Shown here one piece after another: positions 51,836-60,384 of a stretch of 64,000 nt of DNA. The position numbers and the translations under genes are program-made. Within the stretch, counting starts at the first letter, position 1, and each line of letters opens with the position of its first letter. The stretch covers positions 2,108,001 to 2,172,000 of the forward strand of contig CBDFNJ010000002.1 of NCBI GenBank assembly GCA_965250115.1, read 5' to 3'. Under the pieces are notes generated by a model that did not search any database, was not told the DNA's origin, and saw only the letters and a list, made by a program, of their open reading frames with translations. Source of the DNA: CBDFHB01 sp965250115 (lineage in GTDB: Bacteria; Acidobacteriota; Vicinamibacteria; Marinacidobacterales; SMYC01).

Positions 51836-53761
51836 GTGAGCGAAAGAGAAATCACGATCACGCTGCCCGATGGGACGGCCAAGGTCTATCCAGACGGGGT
51901 AACGCCGCGAGAGGTCGCGGGGGATATCTCTCCCGGACTAGCCCGCCAGGCCATCGCTGCTCTCGTCGATGGTGAGCCCTTCGACCTCGCCCGCGCAATC
52001 AAGCAGAGCGCGGCCGTGAAAATCCTCACGCCCAGGGACGAGGAGAGCCTCGAGATTTTTCGTCATAGCTCCGCCCACCTGATGGCCGCGGCCGTCACCG
52101 AGCTCTTCCCGGATGCGAAGTACGGCATCGGTCCTCCCATCGAGGGCGGCTTTTTTTACGACTTCGTGGTCGAGCAGCCCTTCACGCCCGAGGATCTCCA
52201 AAAGATCGAGGACAGGATGAAGGCGCTCGCCAAGGCCAAGCTGGCTTTCGAGCGCGAGGAGATTCCGAAGAGCGAAGCTATCGAGAAGTTCCGAGTTCTG
52301 AATCAGCCGTTCAAGGAACAGCTCGTGGACGAGAAGGGCGACGACGTCGTTTCCTGTTATCGTCTGGGGCCCTTCTATGACTTCTGTGAAGGGCCGCACG
52401 TGCCGTCGAGCGACGTCATCAAGGCGATTAAGGTTCTGGGCAGCTCGGCTGCCTATTGGAAGGGCGACGAGCAGAACGCGCCGATGCAGCGCATCTATGC
52501 GACGACTTTCTACGACAAGAAGAGCCTCGCGGAGCACCTGCATCGCCTCGAGGAAGCGAAGAAGCGAGATCACCGAAAGCTCGGCAAGGAGCTCGATCTC
52601 TTCCTGATTCGGCCCGAGGCGCCCGGGCAGGTCTTTTGGCTTCCGAAGGGCCTTCGCGTCGTCAACGGGCTCGTCGACTACATGCGAGCGAAGCTCGACC
52701 GCCGCGGCTATCAGGAGATCAAGACGCCGCTCATCATGAACACCGACGTCTGGACGCGGAGCGGCCACCTCGAGCACTACAAAGAGAACATGTATTTCGT
52801 CGAGTCGGAGGAGACCGATTACGGTATCAAGCCGATGAACTGCCCTGGGGCGGCGATGGTCTACGAGTCTTCTCTTCGCTCCTATCGTGAGCTGCCGCTG
52901 AGGCTGTCCGAGTTCGGACACTGCCACCGGAACGAGCGCTCCGGCGTGCTCTCGGGCCTGACGCGCGTTCGGTCCTTCGTTCAGGACGACGCTCACATCT
53001 ATTGCACGCTCGACCAGATAGAGTCGGAGATCATCGACCTGATTCATTTGACCCGCGAGGTCTATCGCGACTTCGGTTTCGAGGGTATCCGCGTCGAGCT
53101 CTCGACGCGACCCGAGAGATCGATCGGTACGGACGAGCAGTGGCAGCAAGGGGAAGCCGCCCTCGAAAGGGCACTCGAGTCGACCGAGGCCACGTTCAAG
53201 CTAAATCCGGGGGATGGCGCCTTCTACGGCCCGAAGATCGATTTTCACGTCCAGGACGCGATTGGCCGGAGCCATCAGTGCGCGACCATTCAGGTCGATT
53301 TCGTCCAGGCTGATCGATTCGACCTCTACTACGCAGCCGAGGACGGGACTCGGAAACGCCCGATCCTCATCCATCGCGCGATTCTCGGCTCGCTCGAACG
53401 GTTCGTCGCGGTGCTCATCGAGCACTCGGCGGGCGCCTTCCCCGTCTGGCTCGCTCCGGTTCAGACGGTCGTGCTGCCCATTTCGGAGAAGCACCATGCC
53501 TATGGCGAGGAGGTCGCCGCGAGACTTCGCGCGGAGGGATTTCGGGTGGGGCTCGACGCCCGCAACGAGAAGATCGGCTACAAGATCCGCGAGGCTCAGC
53601 TCCAGAAAGTCCCGTTCATGCTCGTCGTTGGCGACAAGGAAGTCGAGGCGGGGGCGGTCGCGGTTCGCAGCCGCAAAAAGGGAGATCGGGGGCAGGCCGA
53701 GCTCGCCGCCTTCATTGAGCGCTTGCGGGGCCTCGTGAAGGACAAGGCGCTCGAGTCGTGA
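51836..53761 (+). CDS. thrS: Threonyl-tRNA synthetase
   Basis: 641 residues, full length. TGS domain (ITLPDGTAKVYPDGVTPREVA), editing domain with HSSAHLMAAAV and the HxxxH-type zinc site region (YDFCEGPHVPSS), class II core with motif 2 GHCHRNERSGVLSGLTRVRSFVQDDAHIY and motif 3 HRAILGSLERFVAVLIEHSAG, plus the anticodon-binding domain (PVWLAPVQTVVLPI, GLDARNEKIGYKIREAQLQKVPFMLVVGDKE). GTG start; no ribosome site, because the terminator hairpin abuts it. First of the thrS-infC-rpmI-rplT translation cluster. Confidence 0.97.
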   Translation: MSEREITITLPDGTAKVYPDGVTPREVAGDISPGLARQAIAALVDGEPFDLARAIKQSAAVKILTPRDEESLEIFRHSSAHLMAAAVTELFPDAKYGIGPPIEGGFFYDFVVEQPFTPEDLQKIEDRMKALAKAKLAFEREEIPKSEAIEKFRVLNQPFKEQLVDEKGDDVVSCYRLGPFYDFCEGPHVPSSDVIKAIKVLGSSAAYWKGDEQNAPMQRIYATTFYDKKSLAEHLHRLEEAKKRDHRKLGKELDLFLIRPEAPGQVFWLPKGLRVVNGLVDYMRAKLDRRGYQEIKTPLIMNTDVWTRSGHLEHYKENMYFVESEETDYGIKPMNCPGAAMVYESSLRSYRELPLRLSEFGHCHRNERSGVLSGLTRVRSFVQDDAHIYCTLDQIESEIIDLIHLTREVYRDFGFEGIRVELSTRPERSIGTDEQWQQGEAALERALESTEATFKLNPGDGAFYGPKIDFHVQDAIGRSHQCATIQVDFVQADRFDLYYAAEDGTRKRPILIHRAILGSLERFVAVLIEHSAGAFPVWLAPVQTVVLPISEKHHAYGEEVAARLRAEGFRVGLDARNEKIGYKIREAQLQKVPFMLVVGDKEVEAGAVAVRSRKKGDRGQAELAAFIERLRGLVKDKALES

Positions 53762-53846
53762 ACGGCTTTCCAGTGGTAAATCGACCGCTTGGGCAGGCAT
53801 AATAGGCCGAGCAAATTTTTGATTTGTGTATGGCTTAGTAGAACGT

Positions 53847-53860
53847 GGAGGTGAGGTATC
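53847..53860 (+). promoter_or_regulatory. Strong Shine-Dalgarno and AUC start of infC
   Basis: GGAGGTG at 53847-53853 is followed, six bases after GGAGG, by ATC at 53858-53860 in the infC frame. A TGA at 53852-53854 closes the frame directly upstream, and no ATG, GTG or TTG lies between it and conserved sequence. AUC is among the rare starts that IF-3 discriminates against, the known basis of infC autoregulation. Confidence 0.75.
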
Positions 53861-54445
53861 GATAGGTCGGTCCGGGTAAACGAGCGGATTCGCTCCAAAG
53901 AGATTCGACTCATTGACGAGAATGGAGAGCAGGTTGGCATCGTTCGACCGGAAGACGCTCTTCGTATGGCCAAAGAGAGAGATTTGGACCTGGTTGAGAT
54001 TGTAGCCAAGGCGAACCCTCCAGTGTGCCGGATCATGAACTACGGCAAATACCTCTACCAGAAAAACAAGCGTGCTCACGAGGCGAAAAAGCATCAGAAG
54101 CAGATTCAGGTCAAGGAGATCAAGTTTCGCGTCAAGATCGATGCGCACGACTATGCCTTCAAGAAAAACCACGTCGAGCGATTCCTCATGGAAGGGAACA
54201 AGGTGAAGACCACGATCATGTTTCGGGGTCGCGAGCGTTCCCACGGCAACCTCGGCGTCAAGATTTTGGACCGCGTCGCTTCGGAGCTCCAGGAGATTGC
54301 GACCATCGAGTCTCGATCGAGAATGGAAGGTAATCAGATGTATCAGATCCTGTCACCGAGGAAAGCGGTTCTGGAAAAAATGAAAGCGGCCAAAGAGGAG
54401 AGCGCACAGAGCGCAGCGAGCGCGGAGCGCGCCTCGACGGCCTAG
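53858..54445 (+). CDS. infC: Translation initiation factor IF-3, with AUC start codon
   Basis: 195 residues from ATC 53858. Only this start keeps the conserved N-terminal domain (RVNERIRSKEIRLIDENGEQVGIVRPEDALRMAKERDLDLVEI); the first conventional start, ATG 53966, falls after it and would delete 36 residues. Further conserved parts: PPVCRIMNYGKYLYQ, QVKEIKFRVKIDAHDYAFK, VKTTIMFRGRERSHGNLG. A C-terminal tail of about 25 residues (ESAQSAASAERASTA) is extra. IF-3 checks start codons on the 30S subunit. It lies between thrS and rpmI as in many bacteria. Confidence 0.93.
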   Translation: MDRSVRVNERIRSKEIRLIDENGEQVGIVRPEDALRMAKERDLDLVEIVAKANPPVCRIMNYGKYLYQKNKRAHEAKKHQKQIQVKEIKFRVKIDAHDYAFKKNHVERFLMEGNKVKTTIMFRGRERSHGNLGVKILDRVASELQEIATIESRSRMEGNQMYQILSPRKAVLEKMKAAKEESAQSAASAERASTA

Positions 54446-54461
54446 GTAGGAGAGATTCATC

Positions 54462-54659
54462 GTGGCCAACAAACCGAAATCACACCGCGGCGCAGCGAAG
54501 CGCTTCCGCAAGACCGCGAGCGGGAAGATCAAGCGCAGTCACGCCTACGGAAAGCACATCTTGACGAAGAAGACCCGTTCGCGAAAGCGAAAGCTTCGCA
54601 AGTCGGGACTCGTCTCGAAAGCGGACGCGTCCTTCATCATGCCGCTGCTGCCAAGATAG
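54462..54659 (+). CDS. rpmI: Ribosomal protein bL35
   Basis: 65 residues, highly basic, with the family pattern KSHRGAAKRFRKTASGKIKRSHAYGKHIL and LVSKADASFIMPLLPR. GTG start with GGAGAG 8 bases upstream. It lies 16 bases after infC and 49 before rplT, the conserved infC-rpmI-rplT order. Confidence 0.97.
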   Translation: MANKPKSHRGAAKRFRKTASGKIKRSHAYGKHILTKKTRSRKRKLRKSGLVSKADASFIMPLLPR

Positions 54660-54708
54660 TCAGCCGGCCAGCCGGAATCTGAATTCATTAGTTAGAGAGT
54701 GTAAAGAA

Positions 54709-55071
54709 ATGCCGAGAGTAAAAAGAGGTACCAACCGCCGTGATCGGCGGCGGAAGGTATTGAGGTTGGCGAAAGGCTACCGTGGAGCGAAGAGTAAGCT
54801 CTACCGTTATGCGAAGGAGGCCGTCGAACGGGGCCTGTCTTTCGCCTATCGCGACCGTCGAGCGCGCAAACGCGACTTTCGTCGACTGTGGATCGTTCGG
54901 ATTGGCGCCGGCGCCCGTGCCCACGACATGAGCTACTCCACCTTCATGTCGGGACTGAGCAAGGCCAAGGTGGCGCTGAACCGCAAGCAGCTTGCGGAGC
55001 TCGCCGTCAACGACGGTGAGGCCTTTGGAAAACTCGTGGGTGTGGCTCGGGAGGCGCTGGCTCAGAGCTGA
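54709..55071 (+). CDS. rplT: Ribosomal protein bL20
   Basis: 120 residues. MPRVKRGTNRRDRRRKVLRLAKGYRGAKSKLYRYAKEAV and the RRLWIVRIGAGARAHDMSYSTFMSGLSKAKVALNRKQLAELA core are fully typical. bL20 binds 23S rRNA early in assembly and in several bacteria represses its own operon by binding the leader. Confidence 0.97.
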   Translation: MPRVKRGTNRRDRRRKVLRLAKGYRGAKSKLYRYAKEAVERGLSFAYRDRRARKRDFRRLWIVRIGAGARAHDMSYSTFMSGLSKAKVALNRKQLAELAVNDGEAFGKLVGVAREALAQS

Positions 55072-55082
55072 GGCGCATAGTC

Positions 55083-55349
55083 GTGAGTGAGAAGAAGGAA
55101 CGTCGAAGCGACGGTCCGGCTCAATTCTCCGTGCTGCGCGACCGCGTGCAGCAGGCGACCCGGCTCATCGGAGAGCTGCGCGAATCCAACTATGCTTTGA
55201 GCGGCGAGCTCGCCGATCTCAAGCGTGAAGTGGACGCGCTTCGAGCGACGGGACAATCCGAGGAGCTCGACGCGCTGCAGTCGGAGCGCAAGCTCATTCG
55301 AGAGAGGGTCGAGTCACTCCTCGAGGGATTGGATCGACTCGAGTCCTGA
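55083..55349 (+). CDS. Small coiled-coil protein, ZapB-like
   Basis: 88 residues, almost entirely a heptad coiled coil (VLRDRVQQATRLIGELRESNYALSGELADLKREVDALRATG...ERKLIRERVESLLEGLDRLE). GTG start, 11 bases after rplT and 30 before zapA. Its position next to zapA and its size suggest a ZapB-like crosslinker of the Z-ring network, but coiled coils align poorly, so this is inference from context. Confidence 0.75.
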   Translation: MSEKKERRSDGPAQFSVLRDRVQQATRLIGELRESNYALSGELADLKREVDALRATGQSEELDALQSERKLIRERVESLLEGLDRLES

Positions 55350-55379
55350 ACGTAGAATTGCGTCGAGAGGCGACGTTCC

Positions 55380-55709
55380 ATGCCCAAGAGAAAAAAGAAA
55401 GACCCCAGCCTGGTGCCGGTCGTGATCTTCGGACAGACCTACAAGGTACGTGCAGAAGAGAACGTGGCCTACATCGAGGAGTTGGCGCGCTACGTCGACA
55501 CCAAGATGAGGACCATCGCCGATTCGACCGGCACGGGTGAAGCGCTCAAGGTCGCGATCCTGGCGGCCTTGAACATCGCCGATGAGTTTTTCAAAGTCGA
55601 CGAAGGTCTGAAGGGCGAAGATAGTGAGCTTACCGCGACAGCAAAAGAGCTTGTAAGCGAGCTCGACGAGTCGCTGCGCGAGCCAACTCAGACCTCGCCA
55701 GCGTCGTGA
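55380..55709 (+). CDS. zapA: Cell division protein ZapA
   Basis: 109 residues. VVIFGQTYKVRAEENVAYIEELARYVDTKMRTIADSTGTGEALKVAILAALNIADEFF is the ZapA globular head; the rest is a short coiled coil. ZapA bundles FtsZ filaments. GAGAGG precedes the ATG. The next feature downstream is a 6S-like RNA, a common arrangement. Confidence 0.9.
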   Translation: MPKRKKKDPSLVPVVIFGQTYKVRAEENVAYIEELARYVDTKMRTIADSTGTGEALKVAILAALNIADEFFKVDEGLKGEDSELTATAKELVSELDESLREPTQTSPAS

Positions 55710-55730
55710 CAGCCCTGACAGATTGTTGTT

Positions 55731-55903
55731 GCCCTGCTTTGCATGTGATGAGGAAAGACTGTTGAGCCAACATTTGTTTGAACGGGAGTTCAACCCGAAG
55801 CATCCGAGCACGGTCCGTTTCGGCGGGTTCGCGAAGAGCGGCGGGGCGAGCACCCACCTGTTTGGGTGGTTCAAATAGATTCCCTCACACGGCAAAGCGG
55901 GGC
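55731..55903 (+). ncRNA. ssrS: 6S RNA (SsrS) candidate
   Basis: Between zapA and thiL, where no gene fits, lies a 173-base segment closed by complementary ends: GCCCTGCTTTGC (55731-55742) pairs over 12 positions with GCAAAGCGGGGC (55892-55903). It is extended by GTGATGAGGAA near 55746 with TTCCCTCACAC near 55880 with one bulge. A large central region follows, with an inner hairpin TGAAC-GGGA-GTTCA and a CACCCA...TGGGTG hairpin. A long closing stem, central bubble, ~180-base size and zapA neighbour are the 6S RNA pattern. 6S RNA mimics an open promoter and sequesters sigma-70 RNA polymerase. The ends are estimates. Confidence 0.7.
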
Positions 55904-55915
55904 CATTCGCCTGCC

Positions 55916-56968
55916 GTGAAGATTTCGGAGCTCGGCGAGGACGATTTTTTGTCCGCGCTGTCGCGTCGGTTCCCATCGGATTCCGAACGAGTTCCCATCG
56001 GCATCGGCGATGATGCGGCCGTCCTCGCGCCATTCGAGGGCGAACGGCTGCTCTTCGCGACCGACTCGCTCGTCGAAGGGGTCCACTTCACACGTCAGAG
56101 CCTCCCGCCGCGGTTTGCCGGACGCAAGGCGGTCGCGGTCAATGCGAGCGATATCGCTGCGATGGGTGGGGTTGCGCATGCGGTGCTCCTCTCGCTGTGT
56201 GTTCCCGAGGAGACGGAAGTGGAGACTCTCTGGCAGCTCGTCGATGGGGCCGGCGAGAGAGCCCAGGAGCTCGACATGCAGCTCGTCGGCGGCAATCTGG
56301 CTCGCTCGCCAGGACCTATGGTCATCGATGTCACGATCCTGGGCTCGACCGTCGAGGGGCGAGCGCTGCTTCGCACGGGGGCACGCTCGGGCGAGGCAAT
56401 CTATGTTTCCGGCAATCTCGGCGCCGCCGTGACCGGCCGTGAGCTCCTGAGGCGGGGTGCCGCCCTTTCGCCCTCGGGTCTCGTCGTACCGGACGCGCTG
56501 AGGGCGGGGCCGCTCCCGTTGGCCGAAGGCTGCATCCGGGCTCACATCGACCCCCAGCCGAGACTCGAGCTCGGACGACTCCTGAACGCGAGGGAGATGG
56601 CGACGTCCTGTATGGATATCTCCGATGGCCTCGGCGTGGATCTCCGTCGTCTATGTCGCGCCAACGGACTGGGGGCGCGCATCGAGGAGTCGGCCTTGCC
56701 CCTCGACCCGGGACTTCTGGCGTGGGAGAGTGCTTGGCGTGGCGATCCGCTGGCCCGAGCGTTGAGCGGCGGCGAGGACTACGAGCTGGTTTTCACGGTG
56801 CGGAGCGAGACGAAGCTCGAGTCACTACGCGAGAAGCTACCGCTCGCGCTGACGCGCATTGGCGCTGTCGGCGATAAAGACGGGCCGCTCGAGATTCGGA
56901 GACGTGATGGCCGCGTCGAGCCCCTAGAGGCCCTGGGGTGGGATCACTTTCGAACCTTCGGACACTAG
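55916..56968 (+). CDS. thiL: Thiamine-monophosphate kinase
   Basis: 350 residues from the GTG at 55916 (MKISELGEDDFLSALSRRF); a longer open frame to 55778 runs through the 6S-like RNA and is not credible. PurM-type fold: VPIGIGDDAAVL, LFATDSLVEGVHF, AVAVNASDIAAMGGVAHAVLLSL, GGNLARSPGPMVIDVTILG, SCMDISDGLGVDLRRLC, LSGGEDYELVFTV. Converts thiamine monophosphate to the pyrophosphate cofactor. Its stop shares bases with the convergent radical SAM gene (CTAG). Confidence 0.94.
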   Translation: MKISELGEDDFLSALSRRFPSDSERVPIGIGDDAAVLAPFEGERLLFATDSLVEGVHFTRQSLPPRFAGRKAVAVNASDIAAMGGVAHAVLLSLCVPEETEVETLWQLVDGAGERAQELDMQLVGGNLARSPGPMVIDVTILGSTVEGRALLRTGARSGEAIYVSGNLGAAVTGRELLRRGAALSPSGLVVPDALRAGPLPLAEGCIRAHIDPQPRLELGRLLNAREMATSCMDISDGLGVDLRRLCRANGLGARIEESALPLDPGLLAWESAWRGDPLARALSGGEDYELVFTVRSETKLESLREKLPLALTRIGAVGDKDGPLEIRRRDGRVEPLEALGWDHFRTFGH

Positions 56969-58482
56969 CCCATGTTCGCTACGGGAACCTGAAGGTTTGG
57001 CAGGCGTCGCGCCGTAAAGACGAGGCGACAAGGCTTTGCGATCAAGCGCGCCCATTTTCGCGCGCGGGAGTTGCGCGCGCTATCCGAGGCGAGCCCGGTG
57101 TTCGCGTACATCTGTCTGAATAGCTTCGAGATCAAGACATAGGCGAGCCGGTCGCGAACGTTTGTCGTACAGCGCGAGCGCTTCCAAATCAACGGGAGAC
57201 TGTAGAACTTGTTCCAGACGTCCTGGGTGCGCTCGCGAATCTGATCGGGAGTCATGCTCGGATGAGGTAGATAGAGTTTGGGTCTCCGATTCCGTGGGAT
57301 GAGCCAGAAACGGCTCATGGGAATTCCATCGATCTCGACCTTGGCGTCAGGGTTCTCCTTCTCCCACTTCAGGAAATCCACCGTCCCGGGAAACGGTGTG
57401 AGCGTGACGAATTGAGCGAAGTCCACGCCGGCCTCGGACGCGAGATCGACCGTCGCGTCGAAAGTGGAATCCTCATCGGTGGGCAGGCCGAAGATGAAGG
57501 ATCCGAGCACATGGACGTCGTGTTTGACGAAAGTCTGAAGCCGCTTCACGAGATCGTCGCCGGCGCTGTTGAAATTCTTGAAGACCGCCTTCAACCCCTC
57601 CTCCGTTACCGACTCGACGCCGACGAGGGCACCCTTCACGCGTGCACGGGCCATCGCGTCGAGGTATGCCGGATCCTCCGCCGCTTCCATCGTGATCTGA
57701 GTGAGGAAGACCGAATCGTGAGGCAGTTGAGATAGAAGTTCGAGCAGCTCGAACCTCTCCGCGCGCAGGGACTTGAGCTCTTCGAGGCGCGCGGTATTGC
57801 CCTGACGCTCGGCCAGCTCCAGATCCTCGAGCGTTACCGGATAGAAGTTGTCGTCGGCGAGTAGAATGAAGCGGAACCCCATGCGTCGAAGCTCGACGAC
57901 CTCCTCGAGCACTCGATCCGGCATCCTCTGACGCGGCTTCTGCCCGTCCATGCGCCAGACCGAGCAGAACGAGCAGTGCTTCGGGCATCCGCGGACGGTT
58001 TGGACCGAAGCTAGCATGTAGCGGTCGGGGGGCATGAGATCCCAGCGGGCAGGGAGAAAGTGCTCGGCCCCGAGCCTTCCTCCGTCGTAGAGCTTCTCCG
58101 GCACTCCCGCCGCGAAGTCGCGCAGGACCTGGGTCCAAACCACGTCTCCATCTCCCTTGACGACGGCTTGGGCATGACCGTGCTCGTAGGCCTCTTCCGG
58201 ATAGAGGCTCGCATGCGTTCCCCCGAAAACGACGAAGGCGCCGCGCTCTCGTGCTTTGCGCCCGACTTCATAACCTCTCAGGGCGTTCAGCGTGTGAATC
58301 CCTATCCCTACGACGTCTCCTGGCTGCACGGTCGAAGTATCGAACGGCTCCAACGACTCATCGCAGCAGACCGGGTCTCCGAATTCGGAAGGCGTGGCGG
58401 CGGCGAGCACGTAGAGCCACCTCGGGATAATGATACCGATCCCCAGGGACGTATCGTTGGGATTGACGAGATGCACCTTCAT
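56965..58482 (-). CDS. B12-binding-type radical SAM protein
   Basis: 505 residues from ATG 58482, chosen because GGAGA lies just upstream and MKVHLVNPND matches the family start (an ATG at 58524 would add 14 residues). A Rossmann-like N-terminal domain (VVGIGIHTLNALRGYEVGRKARERGAFVVFGGTHASL) lacks the DxHxxG cobalamin motif. The radical SAM core has RGCPKHCSFC with Cys166, Cys170, Cys173, then ILLADDNFYP, GALVGVESVTEEGL and FIFGLPTDEDSTFDATVDLA. The C-terminal extension (VWNKFYSLPLIWKRSR and onward) is basic. Similar proteins modify hopanoids, lipids or peptides; the target here is unknown. Confidence 0.88.
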   Translation of the reverse strand: MKVHLVNPNDTSLGIGIIIPRWLYVLAAATPSEFGDPVCCDESLEPFDTSTVQPGDVVGIGIHTLNALRGYEVGRKARERGAFVVFGGTHASLYPEEAYEHGHAQAVVKGDGDVVWTQVLRDFAAGVPEKLYDGGRLGAEHFLPARWDLMPPDRYMLASVQTVRGCPKHCSFCSVWRMDGQKPRQRMPDRVLEEVVELRRMGFRFILLADDNFYPVTLEDLELAERQGNTARLEELKSLRAERFELLELLSQLPHDSVFLTQITMEAAEDPAYLDAMARARVKGALVGVESVTEEGLKAVFKNFNSAGDDLVKRLQTFVKHDVHVLGSFIFGLPTDEDSTFDATVDLASEAGVDFAQFVTLTPFPGTVDFLKWEKENPDAKVEIDGIPMSRFWLIPRNRRPKLYLPHPSMTPDQIRERTQDVWNKFYSLPLIWKRSRCTTNVRDRLAYVLISKLFRQMYANTGLASDSARNSRARKWARLIAKPCRLVFTARRLPNLQVPVANMG

Positions 58483-58585
58483 TCGGGTCTCCGTAGGGAC
58501 AGGGCAAAAAGGAAAGCTAGACAAGGAAGACTAGACGAATAGGGGACGAGTGTCAATGCGGGGATTCGCATGGATAGACTTAGGA

Positions 58586-60046
58586 CTAGCGCGCCGCCTT
58601 CGGAACCTCGCGGTGAAATGACGTCTCCTTCTGAAAGGCGTGGCCCAGCTTCAGGATCGTAGACTCGTCGAAGTATCGGCCTACCAGCTGCACGCCGATC
58701 GGAAGCCCCTCCTCGCTAAATCCCGCGGGAATGCTCAAAGCAGGCAGACCAGTGAGATTCGCCGTGACCGTGAAGATGTCCGTTAGGTACATCGAGAGCG
58801 GATCGGCGACTTTCTCACCGAACCGAAACGCGGGCGTCGGGCTCGTCGGGAGAATGACGGCGTCGACCGACTCGAACGCCTTCTCGAAGTCCGCCGAGAT
58901 GAGGCTTCGGACCCTCTGCGCCTTCTGGTAGTAGGCGTCGTAATAGCCCGCCGAGAGCACGAAGGTGCCGAGCAGGATGCGACGCTTCACTTCGAGCCCG
59001 AATCCGGCTTCACGGCTATCCGCTATCATCTCCCTCAGGGGCTTGTCGCCTGAGACGCGAAGCCCATAGCGCACACCGTCGAACCGAGCGAGGTTCGAGC
59101 TCGCCTCGGCCGTCACGAGGAGGTAGTAGCAGGCGATCGCGTGTTCTGCCGAGGGGAGAGCGATCGTCTCGACCGACACGCCCATTTTCTCGAAGTGCGC
59201 CACCGAGGCATCGAAAGCGGAGCCTACGGAGTCGTCGATGCCTTCCTTCATAGCGTCTCCGGGCACGCCGAGCTTGAGGTGCTCGACGCCACCCTCGAGC
59301 TCGCGCGAGAACTTCGGAACCGCCCGCGTCGAGCACGTCGAGTCCCTCGGATCGTCGCCAGCGATGACTTCCAGCAGTAAGGCGGCGTCTTCGACCGAGC
59401 GGGTCAGAGGGCCGATTTGGTCGAAGGACGAAGCGAAGGCCACGAGCCCGTAACGAGAGACTCTTCCATAAGTGGGCTTCAAACCGACCACACCGCACAG
59501 GCTCGCCGGCTGACGGATGGACCCGCCGGTATCCGTGCCCAGCGCGGCTGGGACTTCGCGCGCCGCGACGGCAGCCGCGGAGCCTCCACTGGAGCCTCCC
59601 GGGACGTAGTCGGTGTTCCACGGGTTTTTGGTTCTGTGAAACGCGGAGTTCTCCGTGGACGAGCCCATGGCGAACTCGTCCATGTTCGTCTTGCCGATGA
59701 CGACGGCACCCGACTCGAGGAGCTTTTCGATGACGGTGGCATGATAGAGGGGAACGTAGTCCTCGAGAATTCGGGAGCCACAGGTCGTGCGAGAGTCCGC
59801 GACCGAAATGATGTCCTTGACGGCGATGGGCACTCCGTGCAGCGGGCCGCGCCGCTCCGGTGCCAGCCTGTCGAGCTCGTCCGCGCGCTCGAGGGCGCGC
59901 TCCGTCATAGGCACGAGAAATGCTCCGATGTTCTCATCCAGTTGCTCGATGCGTGTGAGGAACTCCTGCGTCGTCTCCTTCGCGGTGGCGTCGCCACGAT
60001 GTAACAGATCTTTGAGCTCGACCATGGAGCTCTCCCACAGCGTCAT
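58586..60046 (-). CDS. gatA: Aspartyl/glutamyl-tRNA amidotransferase subunit A
   Basis: 486 residues. Amidase signature with the catalytic triad Lys77 (PIAVKDII), Ser152 (PGGSSGGS) and Ser176 (TDTGGSIRQPA). It releases ammonia from glutamine for conversion of Glu-tRNA(Gln) or Asp-tRNA(Asn). The start overlaps the gatC stop (ATGA). gatB is not in the window; it is often encoded elsewhere. An alternative start eight codons in (MVELKDLL) also has a purine-rich site. Confidence 0.95.
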   Translation of the reverse strand: MTLWESSMVELKDLLHRGDATAKETTQEFLTRIEQLDENIGAFLVPMTERALERADELDRLAPERRGPLHGVPIAVKDIISVADSRTTCGSRILEDYVPLYHATVIEKLLESGAVVIGKTNMDEFAMGSSTENSAFHRTKNPWNTDYVPGGSSGGSAAAVAAREVPAALGTDTGGSIRQPASLCGVVGLKPTYGRVSRYGLVAFASSFDQIGPLTRSVEDAALLLEVIAGDDPRDSTCSTRAVPKFSRELEGGVEHLKLGVPGDAMKEGIDDSVGSAFDASVAHFEKMGVSVETIALPSAEHAIACYYLLVTAEASSNLARFDGVRYGLRVSGDKPLREMIADSREAGFGLEVKRRILLGTFVLSAGYYDAYYQKAQRVRSLISADFEKAFESVDAVILPTSPTPAFRFGEKVADPLSMYLTDIFTVTANLTGLPALSIPAGFSEEGLPIGVQLVGRYFDESTILKLGHAFQKETSFHREVPKAAR

Positions 60047-60348
60047 GGCAGAACCTTTGGCACTTTGAACAACCCATCCGAAGCATCCGGCGCTCCTTCG
60101 AGGACTCTGTCCGTCGAAAGGCTTTCGCGAGGCTCATCGTCCCGGACGGCACTGCCGCCTTCGAGCCCCGAGACGAGCAACGCATGAGATGTCGGCGTGA
60201 CGCCCTCGGTATCGAGGGCCTGGATGCGCGCCGCGTAAGAGATGATTTGGTCGAGCTCGCGGCTGAAGCTCTCGCATTCCGCTTCAGACAGGGAGAGGTG
60301 CGCCAGCTCGGCCAGCTTGGCGATCTCTTTGGCTTCGAACTTGGGCAT
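60043..60348 (-). CDS. gatC: Aspartyl/glutamyl-tRNA amidotransferase subunit C
   Basis: 101 residues from ATG 60348 (MPKFEAKEIAKLAELAHLSLSEAE), typical GatC. SFSRELDQIISYAARIQALDTEGVTPTSHA is the conserved middle; VRDDEPRESLSTDRVLEGAPDASDGLFKVPKVL is the belt that wraps GatA. A longer upstream frame is open but overlaps the divergent promoter region. Operon with gatA. Confidence 0.94.
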   Translation of the reverse strand: MPKFEAKEIAKLAELAHLSLSEAECESFSRELDQIISYAARIQALDTEGVTPTSHALLVSGLEGGSAVRDDEPRESLSTDRVLEGAPDASDGLFKVPKVLP

Positions 60349-60384
60349 TCCGACTCCAATCGATGCGTAGTATATACTTTGAAA

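Noticed and set aside
55778..55915. N-terminal extension of thiL
   Set aside because: Arg/Ser/Gly-rich, has no family similarity and runs through the 6S-like RNA; the GTG at 55916 matches the ThiL start.
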